DNA from: Kondoa malvinella
Lineage: Eukaryota > Basidiomycota > Agaricostilbomycetes > Agaricostilbales > Kondoaceae
Length of the DNA stretch: 64,000 nt
Assembly (NCBI GenBank): GCA_039545315.1
Contig: BCIM01000001.1
Location: 1,893,783-1,957,782 of the forward strand
Direction of reading: 5' to 3'
Shown here: positions 45,138 to 56,947 of the stretch, piece by piece
Position numbering within the stretch: the first letter of the stretch is position 1
How the letters are laid out: each line of letters starts with the position of its first letter
Made by a program: the position numbers and the translations under genes
The notes under the pieces: generated by a model
Databases searched by the model: none
Told to the model about the DNA's origin: nothing
The model's input: only the letters and a program-made list of their open reading frames with translations

Positions 45138-48100
45138 GCCGCTTGATGTATATTACTGACGCGAACGAAGCGATTCTGGCCAATCACTTCAAAGCTTTCT
45201 TCGTCGATTGAGTTGACCTTGCATCGCCAATTGCTGACGTTGACGACGACAGAGCCAGAGACTGTACACGTTGCTTGTATCGACTTCCTCTCGCCTGCTG
45301 TGAGGGAGCCGATATGCGATGTGATGCCTTTCCAGACAGCCGATTCCCATTGATTTGGCATTACGACATCTGACGAGAGAAGATCCAGTTGGTACCGAGC
45401 TGCAGAGGTGGAGATATTCTGCAAGTCGAACGTCACTGGCAATCGATGGTATCTACTTATTGCATTAGAGATTCTGCGCCCAGCATGAGTGACAGCGACA
45501 TACCTTTTCTGCTCGAAATCTACTTCGACAGACGAAGGCGCCGATTGTACGACGAGGATGGGATTATCTGTGATACCGTACTCGCTAGACTGAATGTTGG
45601 CCAGCAGTATCTCCCGTTCTCGCTGCGATTCTGCATAAAGCCCGCCAGCAATGCCTTCCGCGTTTTGCAAAATCTCGCCAACACTGTTCTCGCTAGCACC
45701 AAGCCGAAGATCTGCCAATTGATGGTGACCGTGCTTTCCTTTTGAGGGTATGGACCAGAAGATGATGATGTCGAGGGTTCTAGCAGTAAATTGGCGAAAG
45801 ATGTGTCTTCTGATAGAAGCTGGTATGGTAGGAAACTGCTGCTCTAGCGCAGAGTTCCTGAGGGTCGCGCGACTCTTGAGTATCGATGCCACAAGCGGTC
45901 CGGCTGACATGTCATAGCCCTGTCGTAAAATCAGCTTGTTCATGTGTTCTTGGGCGCCCTTGCAAACCTTTGCATGAGCAGGCGAAACAAGCAGCTGATC
46001 GGATGCAGGCAGAGCTTGAGTTACATCTGCACCCTTAAGCAAGGTAGCAAGCTGTCTAGGCGTAAAGTCCGGTTCGCAAGTTTGCTCGACAGCGTCTGCC
46101 GGAGCAACTGAACTTGCCCCGAATTGGACAGCATAACTTTGATTTAGCGAAACGGAAGAGCTGTGACGCGGTCAGCGAAGATCTTTAGCTCCTCCAAATG
46201 ACTGACCCATCTTTCGACCTCAATTCGTGACATTTCCAGACTGGTCCTAGTGCCACAATCTGGTCTATCGAGACAGTGTCCGGAATACGTTTGTTGTCAA
46301 TCTAACAGAGACGGTAAGCATCCAAATACTTTTTTTGCAAATTCATAGCCGACCTGGACAGAAATTGAGAAGGGGTCTGATGCAGATGGAGACGGTCGGA
46401 TAGAGGCTCTGATATCAAGCGATTGATGTACGGTCAATATGTGGGAGCGGCGTGCAGGAATATACGAAGACGAGTCTGGTGAAGTGCGATACAAGAACAT
46501 GAAAGAAAGCGTGTGAGCTCCTGCAGAGTCGCCTCGGACAACAATTGGAATAGTCATTGGCGGTATAGCATCCGTAGCTTGCTGTTTGTTGGTGTTTGCT
46601 GTTGTTGGTATGGATGTGGGGATATTAGGTGCTAACACAGAAGAGACTTCAACGGTATCGATTTGCGCTTCGGTATGAGAGTATATATCTAGTCACACCT
46701 GTCAGTTTATCTCCTTACCTTTATGTGAAACTTGCCTGAAGAATCGCCTATTACAGGTAAAAAGTTGGGATCACTGGTTATTAGACGAAGGCCTGACAGC
46801 TGAACCTTGCTACTATTTAATATTGAGATGTCGCAGCTGATCGTTTCGCCAGCGTGTAGATCAGTTGGCAAGCTCGAAAGGTCAATCACAAGGCGAGCTA
46901 TCGGATCTCGCACAACGACATCGAGCGACCCGTCTTGCGCGTAGGTAGGCTCTAGGCGATGCTCTTTGGTCTCCGCCAAACGCTTGCCTTGCTTCTGCAG
47001 AGATTCTACACACTTGAGTGTGCCGTTGAGGAGATACGTGACAGAGGTGATGCGGAAGGACGTGTTGCTAGCGCAGGTGATCGGTATTCGGAGCTGCTTG
47101 AGTCAGCGTCGAAACTGGATAGGTCAGGCAAGACATACCCGTTGCTCAGATAGTGGCTGCAATTCGATCTCTTGAGTAGGTATAGAGACGCCACCGATAG
47201 GCATATTATCGAGATCTTCGATTTGTACATCAAGGTTTGTGAGATGTAAAGTAGCGTGAAGCGGGTTGCGAGCAATAAGTTCCAGGTGGAAAGTCTCTGT
47301 TAATGGACCTCAGATTGTGCATCACACATCTATAATGCCTGTGACGAACCATCACGGCTGGCCAGATTCGTGCCTGCTTGTTGAATTGTGACCGTCTCTT
47401 TGTTCCGAGCAAAAGACTCGATAAATTCAGTCTCTAGTGTTGCCCAAACATCTTCATTCGTCTCATTGGTTTCGCTGCCAGGTATTCGAATTGTCGTCAT
47501 GAACGGGTCGAAAAGCTTATTTGGGAATTGAAGCTGTTTCTCTTGAATCACGGTTGACGCTTGATCACCGAGATGCTGCATAGTACCTTAGTGCGAGCAG
47601 AAATAACAAAAAGGTGGCTTACGTCCAAAGCCAGTTTGAAGTCATCCCACACGCCTTGATCGTCTTCGCCAGTCTCTACATCTCCTTCTTGTTCTGCCTT
47701 GCCGAGCAGACTGAGATAGTAAATGAGGGCTTCATCCGACCGACCGAGGTTGTATGCTTGTCGACCGAGAGCTTGATGCAGGTGATTTTGAATGGCAAAC
47801 CAGCGCGAGGAAGTCATAGGGACAGCTTTCTCGGCATAGTAGTCTGATAAATTTGAAGGAGTGGTGTAAACGAAAGAAGCTTGTAACAGACATCTCCTTG
47901 CTAGACCTTTCTGTGAAAGCGCATATGATCAGCACGCAACAAGCCTGAGTAAAGTGATGACGAACGAAGCCTGTCTTCTCGTAGCGCTGAGAGGCCATGC
48001 ACAGATGAAAAGCTGCTTTACGTCTTTGTGACTCTGGCTCTGCTGTGAGATTTGCGATGGCGGCTTGTTCCAGCAGTATGGCTGCCGATAGCTCCTCGTG

Positions 48101-49566
48101 CTGCCAGGAGAGTCAGCCGGATCAGACGACGATGTGAGTACACATACATCAGCGGCTGTTCGACAAAGAGCTATGGGCGCGCTCTTCGTTTCGCCTAGAA
48201 GTTTGTACGTCTCATGGTAAAGAACAGTGGCCTTAAGATCGTCCAGCAAAGCGTAGGCAGATTGCGTCGGAGCCGTGTGTGCAGTATAGGCTTGTTCGAG
48301 GAAGAAGTCGACATCTGGCCTTTTAGCGAGGCTGAAAGCTGCCGAGATTGGGTAGAGGGACAGCATGAGGTTCGAGAGTCCGGTCATACGACTCGCTTGC
48401 GCATAGTCTCGCCAGGCTTTCTCTGTGCTGAAGTCTTTCCTGACGAGATCGTAGGTGAATGCAGCGAGCTTGTAATCGCGTAACATGAAGGCAAAGTCTG
48501 CCAGCCTTCTGGTCTGCGCTTCGGTGGTTTGGTGAGGATAGTAGCCTTTGGATGGAATATATGCCGCTACAGGACCGTTTGCTGGACTGGATCGTCCACT
48601 GCTTGATCCGCCAAAATACTTTCTGCCCACGTTGAAGAGCCTTCCAGTCAACCCTCTCCTCGAAGCTGCCAGACTTTCATTCCAGCTCTGCACATTTCTC
48701 TCCATCCAAGGTACCAAAGACATGACGACCAAATCACGGAGGAAGATGCGGATCGCGAGTACATCTTTATTGCCGAGACCTTGGACTGCTTTCGTCTCTC
48801 CAGAGGTATATGGTTGCCAGAGCGTATCGAACGTGTCTGGTCTGGTATCCTTCTCTCCTTCCAGCGGTGAAGGTGCGTCAGGGTCGAAAGAATTGATAGA
48901 GAGAATAGCGCAATGCACGCCATACGAGCGTCGAATCTGTTCCAGTAGAGCTTGCGAGTCTTCGATATTGCTCTTGCGAGCATCGTGAATGACTACATAG
49001 TATCGCAGGATATTTGGGTCAACGAAAGCATGCCGGTCTGCAGTCGATAGTCGAGCTGGGGATGTAGATTCGTACAAGCTGGCCAAGGCATTCAACGGTT
49101 CCGGATGCGATGCACTAGTCGCGTAGAGATAAACTACAGGCTGTGTGAAGGTCTGATGTGATGCTATGGGTCGAAGGTCCAGCACACTGTCGCGCATCTC
49201 GTCGTACCAAGGCGTTTCAAGTTCTGACGCTTCGTCGAGAGACGCTGGTTCTGACACGGGCAGGCCGTTGATGCGACTTGAGACGTTGTCGAGCCATCCG
49301 CCCAAAGAGTCGACCGAATGAGATTCGTCTTGAATGTTTGACAAGTCGTCAATGCACAGCGGAAAGTGAGCAGCAGAGAAAGCTTCAAAAGCCGAGGTTC
49401 TTAGATTGACACGCTCAACGCCAGCAGCCTGCCAGGGTTTCAAGAGCACAGCCAAGGAGGGCAGATGAATTTCTTGCTGCAACAGATCCGTGACATCTTG
49501 CGTTTGCAGGACAGCGATTCGTGGGCAAAGAGTCTTGTGCACCACTGTCGGGCCAGCCTGCGACAT
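45134..49566 (-). CDS. TRS85: TRAPPC8/Trs85, subunit of the TRAPPIII tethering complex
   Basis: Subunit of the TRAPPIII complex, which activates Rab1/Ypt1 in ER-Golgi traffic and autophagy. The start is ATG 49566 (MSQAGPTVVHKTLCPRIAVLQTQDVTDLL); the frame is open upstream only from a non-ATG codon. Trs85 blocks: GWLDNVSSRINGLPVSEP, ETPWYDEMRDSVLDLRPIASHQTFTQPVVYLYATSASHPEPLNAL, ADRHAFVDPNILRYYVVIHD, IRRSYGVHCAILSINS, LGNKDVLAIRIFLRDLVVMSLVPWMERNVQSWNE, GLTGRLFNVGRKYFGG and RRLADFAFMLRDYKLAAFTYDLVRKDF. The C-terminal half (46042-45134) is the beta-rich appendage-like part (FDLQNISTSAARYQLDLLSSD, SLTAGERKSIQATCTVSG). About 1,250 residues with many introns between 46000 and 48200, whose borders are approximate. 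Stop TAG (plus-strand CTA 45134-45136) overlaps the neighbour's stop. Confidence 0.9.
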
Positions 49567-49778
49567 GTATACACCGCTCGAGGGTATCGTGGAAGCAGTC
49601 AAAGCAGTTCTGGAATCAAGTGATAGGCGGGTTCATTTGTGCCAGATCAATGCTACAATAGCGTTCAATACGGGCTTGTGAGGCAAGTACCAACAGTCAA
49701 AAGACGATCTCCCGCGACCAACACAATTTCTTTGCTTTCTTATCAATCCCCGACTTCCAGGTCGCTCTTCGCGCCCAC

Positions 49779-51130
49779 TCATGCATCTTCCTGGTCTTCC
49801 TGCATCACCGTCGTTGTCCGCGGCGGTGTCAGCTTGAATACAAGGCCGGCCTTCTGACAAGCCGCCATCAATGCATCGAAATTGTCTCCGAGTTCGCGTA
49901 ATGATATAAATTCACATGTACCGACATCGAGGTGCTTCAGCTTGGGAAACGTTTTGGCCAGCAACATCTCTTGCAACGCTGTAGTGTTGAACAGATAGCA
50001 ATTCAAGAGACGAAGAGTTTTGAGAGGGGATGCCCGAAAGTGTTGGAGATATTCTGTCGGACATGAGCTAGTGCGAAGCGTCAATTCAGCCAGCACAGGC
50101 AGAGCGTACGGCTCCCGGTCATGTCCGTTGTCGTACTCAGCATTGATCGCCAATTCTACAAGGCTGTGTCCGAGATGGCCGGCGAACGAGTGAATGGTTT
50201 CAGGGAAGAATGATTCGTTGTCCAATAGATTCAAGCTCTTCAAAGAATTTGTGGTCCAATTGCAAGCTCTGCACGTGTGTCAGGCGGGGTTCAAACATGC
50301 ATTACTGCAAGGCTCACGCGAAATTGTCTTCAAGAGCTGGGCATTCCCATAGCTGAAGCTCACGCAATTCTGGTAGTGAGGTGATGGCGTCTCTAAGGCT
50401 CATGTTCCCATCATCATGCTGGTCTTCATCAAAGCCCCAAAGGCGCAGAATCCTGAGCCCGGGCAAATGCCAGAGCAGTTTGGCAATGATGTCTTCGTCG
50501 AGCGGAGTTATAGAGCATTCGATGTCCAACGTAGTCAGGCTAGACGCCAGTGCTTCAATGGTGGAGATAAAAAGAGGACGGTCTACATAGTCGATTTGGA
50601 GGTCTTTCACAGGACAGCGTTGGAGAAAGTCGGATACAAGTCGTAAGCGCTCTTCCGGTTCGTATAGGTCAGATGCATCGTGCTTGTTGCGCTTGGCTAT
50701 CAAAGTATTAGCTGACCGAGCTGTCACATCAACACAGAGTAGCTCACGACACAAAATGGAAGCTTCAACGCCCTTGATCATGTGCATCTCGGGCTTGTAA
50801 AATGTAATTTGCTCCTCAATGAATGCATTGGTTTCGTGATGGAATACGAAACACTACCAAGAATACATGAAAAGCGGCAGCAAGGCAGAGCAAAGTACCT
50901 ACGCGACATTGCAGAGGCCTACAGAGAGTCCTAAGCAGTCGATTGCAGTAGCTCAGGCTATCCACCGAACACTCAACGAGCAGACCCTCTCCGGACTTTA
51001 ATTGACCGAATAGAAGAGGGTTCTTGTCTGGCCAGTCGGTAAGATAAGAGTCGTCCTCCGTTTCCAGCCAATGCAGATGTTCCACAATTTCGTTGAGCAG
51101 CTCGACAGGCAGATCCAGGAGATGAGCCAT
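49779..51130 (-). CDS. F-box/LRR-like protein
   Basis: From ATG 51130: MAHLLDLPVELLNEIVEHLHWLETEDDSYL is a standard F-box start (LPVELLNEIVEHL), and SLSYCNRLLRTLCRPLQ is its second half. After small introns the chain has irregular leucine-rich segments: RLVSDFLQRCPVKDLQIDYVDR, LTTLDIECSITPLDEDIIAKLLWHLPGLRILRLWGFDED, LPELRELQLWECPALEDNF, HLGHSLVELAIN, PLKTLRLLNCYLFNTTALQEML and FPKLKHLDVGTCEFISL. It ends VMQEDQEDA at 49779. Probably a substrate receptor for an SCF ubiquitin ligase; target unknown. Similar in style to, but not clearly a copy of, the F-box-like gene at 19342-20872. Confidence 0.75.
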
Positions 51131-51362
51131 ATCGCGTTGTTGTGATATATGGCCTCAACGGGAAAATTACGCCCGCTTCGCTGCTGCACAGACGTTGCTG
51201 CCGAGCCTCGGGTATACACTGTTTTCGATATCGAACTCGGACTGACTGCGGACGTTGCGAAGCGAAAGCAGAACGCGCATTTGGAACCGCGCACAGTCCT
51301 CGGTCGCATACTACCGTGTGAAGGCCATACAGGCAGGAGAAGAGATGCCATTTGCAGGCTGC

Positions 51363-53068
51363 TCAATACTGCATTTGATGGGCAATTATCTTTTCCTCGA
51401 CGGCCTCGACCCAAGCTGTATCGTCGCGTTCCTCTTCTGTCTCCTATAGATAGTGAATCAGCGGCATTCGAGCCGGAAGATATAGAGTGCACTCACTTCC
51501 CAGCTCTTTCCCTTTCAAGCTCAAGCGCATCCAAATCTTCAACACTCAATTCCTCAATCCTCGGACCAAAATGTTTCACTTCATGCCACTCCCTCCAAAC
51601 GCCTTCCATCTTTTTCGGTCCTCTCCCTCCTACTTCTTCTCTACCAACAAGACCCATTTCTAGACTATCCTTCTTGAGTCGAAGCAGTTCATCGTGAATC
51701 GCGTGGCTGATTATTGGTGCTGCTTCGCCTGTGAGCCCGAGGTCGGCGCATAGTTGAGCTGAAAAATGTTCGGGTGTGAGTGAGGAAGAGAGGTCCCATT
51801 CTATGCGATCGACAAGGTGGATAGTTTGTATCTGGACGTCGATCTGTACGACATCTCTGTTCTCAGCAGACAATATGCTGAAAGTAGTGAATACGCACAT
51901 TCACAATCACTCTCAAATCTGCTTCCGTGTGTGACTTTTCCTGCTCTTCTGACAGGATATTCACTTCGGCAACACCGGTATGTTCTTCTATCTGAGCTTT
52001 GATAGAAGTAGAGATCTGTTCTCGGTACGGGACGACAGGTATCCCAACGTCTTCACAGAATATGGTAGCAAAGAGATCGGTCGTCATGTACGCTTCTCCT
52101 AGATCCCAGACGAAGCAATCTCGAATATGATGCCTTTCGGTATCGAGCTCTATTCGTATTGGAATGAGTGTGGCTTTCTGTTGCGCTTTTGCTGCCATGT
52201 TTTGTTCTGATCTGTATAACTGTCAGAAGGTATACACAAAAGAGTAGAAAGGAACACACGGGTAGACATGCCTCGCTCTTTTAGCAGGTTCCGCAATGAC
52301 CAAATTACCAGGCACATCTTTACCCAAGAAACTCTTCGCAGGCGCTTTAGGCAACCTTGGTTCCGGCTGCGTTTGAGGTTGCGGTGTAGACCTATTGCTT
52401 CCAGCAGCAGCAGCAGCAGCAGCAGCAGCTTCCTTCTCTGCCTGTTTCTTTTGTAGGTACATTTGTCTCCCTCTTGCGGTCAAATTCTGCGTTTCCGCTT
52501 CATCCATGTCACTAGCATCCATATCCGGTTCTGGATCCAGGTTTTCTACTTCTGCATAGTTGATAGCTGAGCGATTCCTTCGACCGCCATGTTGTACATA
52601 AGTCAGCACTTCTGGTTTGACGTTCTTGATAGGAATAGGTTGCATGAGGTTTGTTGTGCCCAACTTGACGCGAGATGGATAAGTTGTCATTCCTGCTTGC
52701 AACGTAGCATGTAATGGTGTGAAGGGCGGCAATGGACTTTCATCTTGGCCTACTACGTGTGCTTGCAGAGCTGCCGGCTTCGTGATAATCGCAGCAGAAG
52801 GAACTGGCGTTGGCAAGATGGGCGCGGGTATAGCTTTTGAAGTCGAAGCGACAGGTGTTGCCGTGCCAGAATTCGCTGCGGTATTGTTCATAGCAGCAGC
52901 AGAGGCACGAGTAGCATAAGCAGCAGGCTTGTCTTTGACGGGAGGTGGAATCCTGAACTTTGCTGCCAAAGCGCTCAGCGCAGTCTGGTATTGCCCATCG
53001 TCCGTGTATTGTTTCCTGATCTTAGCTGCTTCAGCATGAAAGCTGCTGCTGTCCCAAGACGTTGACAT
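51363..53068 (-). CDS. SNF5/SMARCB1-family chromatin remodeller subunit (Sfh1/Snf5)
   Basis: Core subunit of a SWI/SNF- or RSC-type nucleosome remodeller. From ATG 53068 (MSTSWDSSSFHAEAAKIRKQYTDDG) the N-terminus has YPSRVKLGTTNLMQP and RRNRSAINYAEVENLD, an acidic motif common to Sfh1/Snf5. A poly-Ala run (10 Ala) and a Pro/Gln linker follow. Two SNF5 repeats follow. The first is LIPIRIELDTERHHIRDCFVWDLGEAYMTTDLFATIFCEDVGIP. The second is VDVQIQTIHLVDRIEWDLSSSLTPEHFSAQLCADLGLTGEAAPIISHAIHDELLRLKK. The C-terminus is RIEELSVEDLDALELERERAGK, spliced to ETEEERDDTAWVEAVEEKIIAHQMQY, stop 51363. Three introns. The N-terminal layout favours Sfh1 (RSC) but I cannot separate the two paralogues with certainty. 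Confidence 0.9.
52402..52428. repeat. (CAG)9 trinucleotide repeat coding for poly-Ala
   Basis: Nine perfect CAG units on the plus strand, read as GCT (Ala) codons by the SNF5-family gene on the minus strand, in the linker before the SNF5 repeats. The uniform codon use suggests slippage rather than selected amino-acid sequence; length probably varies between strains. Confidence 0.85.
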
Positions 53069-53297
53069 GGTGGATGCTCTCCAGGATAGCGGAAGGACTT
53101 TGTTTTTGGCAGCTCAATCATGTCAGCGCATTGTTACATGCGCATTGGACTTGTGCGGCCACTTGGTGTTTCGAAAGATGGATCAGTGCGGCCTGTAGCA
53201 CCCAAGCGTTCCAGCCTCTCTTGCCTTTCGCCCTGCTTCGCTTCAAACTTCTGCGATAATATTAGCTCTCAAGTTTACTGCAAAGCCTGTACTTCTC

Positions 53298-56200
53298 ATG
53301 CAATTGGCATTCGCAAAGCCCAGCTCAACAGCTGCAGCACAAAGACCTCGTCGACTTCCACGCAAAGCGTTGTCTATCAATGTTCCAGTTTATTCATGCA
53401 AGGCTTTCAGCCGCTGCACTTCAACAGATGCTTCCAGCAACAGCAGCAAGCAGGCAAAGAAGTCACGAGAACAGCAAAGGAAAATGTCTGATTGGATCAG
53501 CGGCGTCAGAAACGACATGCAATGGTCACCTGAACTTCAAGATGTCCGTACAACGATGAATCGCTATGGTGCTCCATCGCCCAAGTACCATGCTGCTACG
53601 CAGTCGCCTGTCGCTTCTACCAGTCAAGTCAAGGTTGAAGACACTTATCTGCCGCAGGATGAAGATCTGGCCTGGCAATTTCCTGATCCAGAAGCTTCTC
53701 AGCCTGAAGCATATGAAGAGCTGCCAGAAGATGTAGAACCTCTTTTGGATCCATCTGTGCCAGAATCCATACCTGATCCATTCATCAATGAGCTGCCCGA
53801 TGTACATCATTCTCTGTCGCCATCATCTCCCAGCTCTGTCTCACTCGAACAATACGTGACGCAGCAATCATCATCGCCATCCGAGACATATGAGCAGCTC
53901 GAGCAAGCCGAAATGTCACCTGAAGAGCTGGCAAAGCAAGAAACTGAAGTCCAAACTTACGAAGACCTAGATACCGCCTACACGGAAGCACCGATCCGTT
54001 TCGTCCCTCCCAAGATAACTACACCCTCACCCACATCCGATCCACAAGATCCAGTCCTCCCTCGCCCACACTACCAACCCAAACCTATCTACCTCGAATC
54101 TTTATACGATCTTCGATTAAGAGCTACTTCGCAAACTGGAAAACAAGCACCATGGCTCGTCAGTCGTCGTGAAGCCGATTTAGCTCGTGAAGCTTCCCAT
54201 CCATTCACTACGGCTCAAAGCAATTCTTTACTCGCTTATTCCACTCGACAATTGAGCTTGATTGAAATGGAGCGCAAGACGGTTCGAGAAAGTGCTGAAA
54301 AGAGGTTGAAAGCGAAAGCCCCCAAACCGGGTGATAGGCATGTTTTGTTTGATATGCTGGCGAGGTGGGAAGATGATGAGGGTCAGAAAACCTGGAAGAC
54401 AAAGTTGGGCAGGTCGAGAGGTGAAGAAATTGAGGGTGCAAAGGTCTTGGTATGTGAAATGAAAGATAAGCAGGAACATGATCTTAGGTGAGTTTTCGGT
54501 ATCATGGAGATTGATTCACTAGCTGATTAAGGGGCTAGGCCGGGCTCGCGGATCATGATCAGACAATTTCCAGCGCCTCCGATGAAGAAAGCAGAGCCGG
54601 GCGAGCCAGAAGACTTTGCACCTCATGCCCTAGCAGAATTGCTGCGTGTGGAAGCGGATCGTTTACATCTGCTTGTTTCGGCAGAGGATATTCCCGTAAT
54701 GATATGGGATCGAGTCAGGTATGCATTCTTTCCCACACAAATACTTTAAGCTTATCTATCTACGGAGGCTCGACTATGCTTGGGACGACCGGATTTTTCA
54801 GCTCATGACTACCGCTCAAGGCAGACTGAATCTTGACCTAGAAGCACAAGAAGAGCATCAAGCGTTCATCGACAACAAGGCCGACTTTGTCACTCAGACT
54901 TGGCATACCTCTCTCATCCTTGAAGGCACTCATCTCCGCGACATCATCGTGCCGCCTTCTGATCCAGACATCCGCGTCAAGCAGTCTCCACCTTCCGACC
55001 TACTCACCTCAGACGCTAGATTGAACAGCTGGGTTCAGCGGCATCTACGACAACCCTTCATACCGATGGACGGCGATCCCACATCCGATCTCAATAGCAC
55101 ACAGATACAAGCTATCGCTATGGCTTTGAACGAGCGCTTCTCTCTAATACAAGGTCCACCAGGTACAGGAAAGTCAGCTACCATCACGAATCTCCTCACA
55201 CTGCTCAAGGTTGACTTTCAACTCCCCACACCTGTCCTCGTTTGCGCACCTACTCACGCAGCTGTCGACCACCTAACTCGCAATATGGCATTAAAGCGTC
55301 TCAAGCCTCTGCGAATAGGCAGAGAGGAACAAGTTCATTCGGATAATGTTCGCTGGACTATGCCTATGTGGCAGAAACGCAGCCCGCAATATGGTCTACT
55401 CATGTTTGCTCAAAACCGCGAAGTAACAGCCAAAGCAAAGCTCGATGCCTTCGCACTCAACGATGAAGAGGCCATGGCTGCATTGGGCATCAGAGCGGAA
55501 GATCGAGACGTCAAGAAGTTGAACGAGGCATATGAAAAGGCGAAACGCGCTGTATGGAACATTCACGATCGGGTATGCCAATGGGTCTTTAGTCAAGCGG
55601 ATGTTGTGCTGTCGACTGCGATGGGCGCTAGCGGATATGCTACCAAACATGTCGACTTTCCGATCGTGCTGCTCGATGAAGCGGCCCAGTGCAATGAGGT
55701 CAGTTCACCATACAAGGCCTGATTCAGGCTGACTCTGCTTTAGGCTACATCGCTCATTCCGCTGATGAAAGGATGTCGGCATGCTGTGCTGATCGGCGAC
55801 CACAAGCAGCTTCCTGGTATCTGTGAAGTAAGCTCCTTACTCGCCCCGCTCGATTCGCAACTCATTAGCTTAACAGAGCCAAGAAGCAGCAGCTGCAGGG
55901 TTCAGTGTCAGCTTGTTCGAGCGCCTAATACACGCCGGTCGTAAGCCAACATCCTGTTCAGCTCTGAATTAACTGACCTCGGACCAAAAGATGTTCCATC
56001 TGTCATGCTTGGCACACAATACCGTATGGCTCCTGATATAGCGGAATTTTCGAGCAAGGAATTCTACCATGGCAAGCTCCAGAATGGGCTGAATACTGCT
56101 CACCGAACGACCCAAGTCAAGCTCGAGTACCTTGATTCTGGGCAGAAGGTGCTCTTCCTCGACCACGAAGGAAGAGAGACTCGTGGTGCCAAGAGCCGCT

Positions 56201-56823
56201 TCAATCGCGAGGAAGCCATGATTGTAGTCGAGCTGGTCAAAGAGCTCTTTCAACGCAATGCGGGCATGACCAGCCGAGACATAGGTATCATCTCGCCATA
56301 CATCGCACAGACCAAGTTGTTAAAGAGCATGCTGAGTCAAGAATTCGGTTGGACCGCGGCATCGCAGGATGCTGTTGAAATCCGTACAGTCGATGGCTTT
56401 CAGGGCAGAGTAAGCTCTTATCCTTCAGGTCATTATACACTGCTGACAACCCTTTCAGGAAAAAGACGTCATCATCTTCTCTGCTGTCCGGTCAAACGCA
56501 GCGCGTCATATAGGCTTGTGAGTCCTCTCGAGAACAGTGAGAGGATAGGATGGAAACTAAGCTCATGTATCGTCTAGCTTGGCGGAAGCACGCCGCCTGA
56601 ACGTTGCTCTGACTCGATCCAAGATGGCAACGATCGTTGTAGTATGTCCAATAATCGATCGCTTGGATCTTGGAGCTAAGCAGTACGATAGGGCAGCGAA
56701 TCTACTTTAGGTCAAGCTAGACCTGAAGACAGCGATATCCCGCACTCTGGAGTTTGGGAACGCTATGTAAAATGGGCGAAAGATAGAGGATTTGTCAAGC
56801 GCTGGCTGCCTCGATCTGCCTGA
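53298..56823 (+). CDS. Upf1-like superfamily 1 helicase with possible mitochondrial presequence
   Basis: About 1,000 residues. SF1 motifs in order: Q-like NSTQIQAIAMAL, Walker A QGPPGTGKSATITNLL, Ia VCAPTHAAVDHL, VVLSTAMGASGY, Walker B LLDEAAQCNEA, III GDHKQLPGICE, IV MLGTQYRMAPDIAEFSSKEFYHG, V TVDGFQGREKDVIIFSAVRSN and VI RRLNVALTRSKMATIVVGSESTL. This is the Upf1/SMUBP2 (NAM7) group, 5'-3' unwinding of RNA or DNA. The Upf1 CH zinc domain is absent; instead there is about 300 residues of acidic disordered sequence. The frame's first ATG (53298) gives MQLAFAKPSSTAAAQRPRRLPRKALS then KAFSRCTST, with no acid for 40 residues, like a mitochondrial targeting signal; an internal ATG at 53484 (MSDWISGVRNDMQ) would omit it. 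The end is RWLPRSA, TGA 56821-56823. About eight introns. Confidence 0.85.
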
Positions 56824-56947
56824 ACATTGTAATACCAATCAAGTCATACCACTCATCGAAATGCTGCAGAAGTACATTGCACCAGAATACAAATGCGCCT
56901 TCCGTCCTGTTCAGTTGAAAATCGAATTTATTGAGAACACAGGTTGC

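Noticed and set aside
52402..52428. CAG repeat as a CRISPR-like or mobile element signal
   Set aside because: It is a simple trinucleotide repeat inside a coding exon (poly-Ala).
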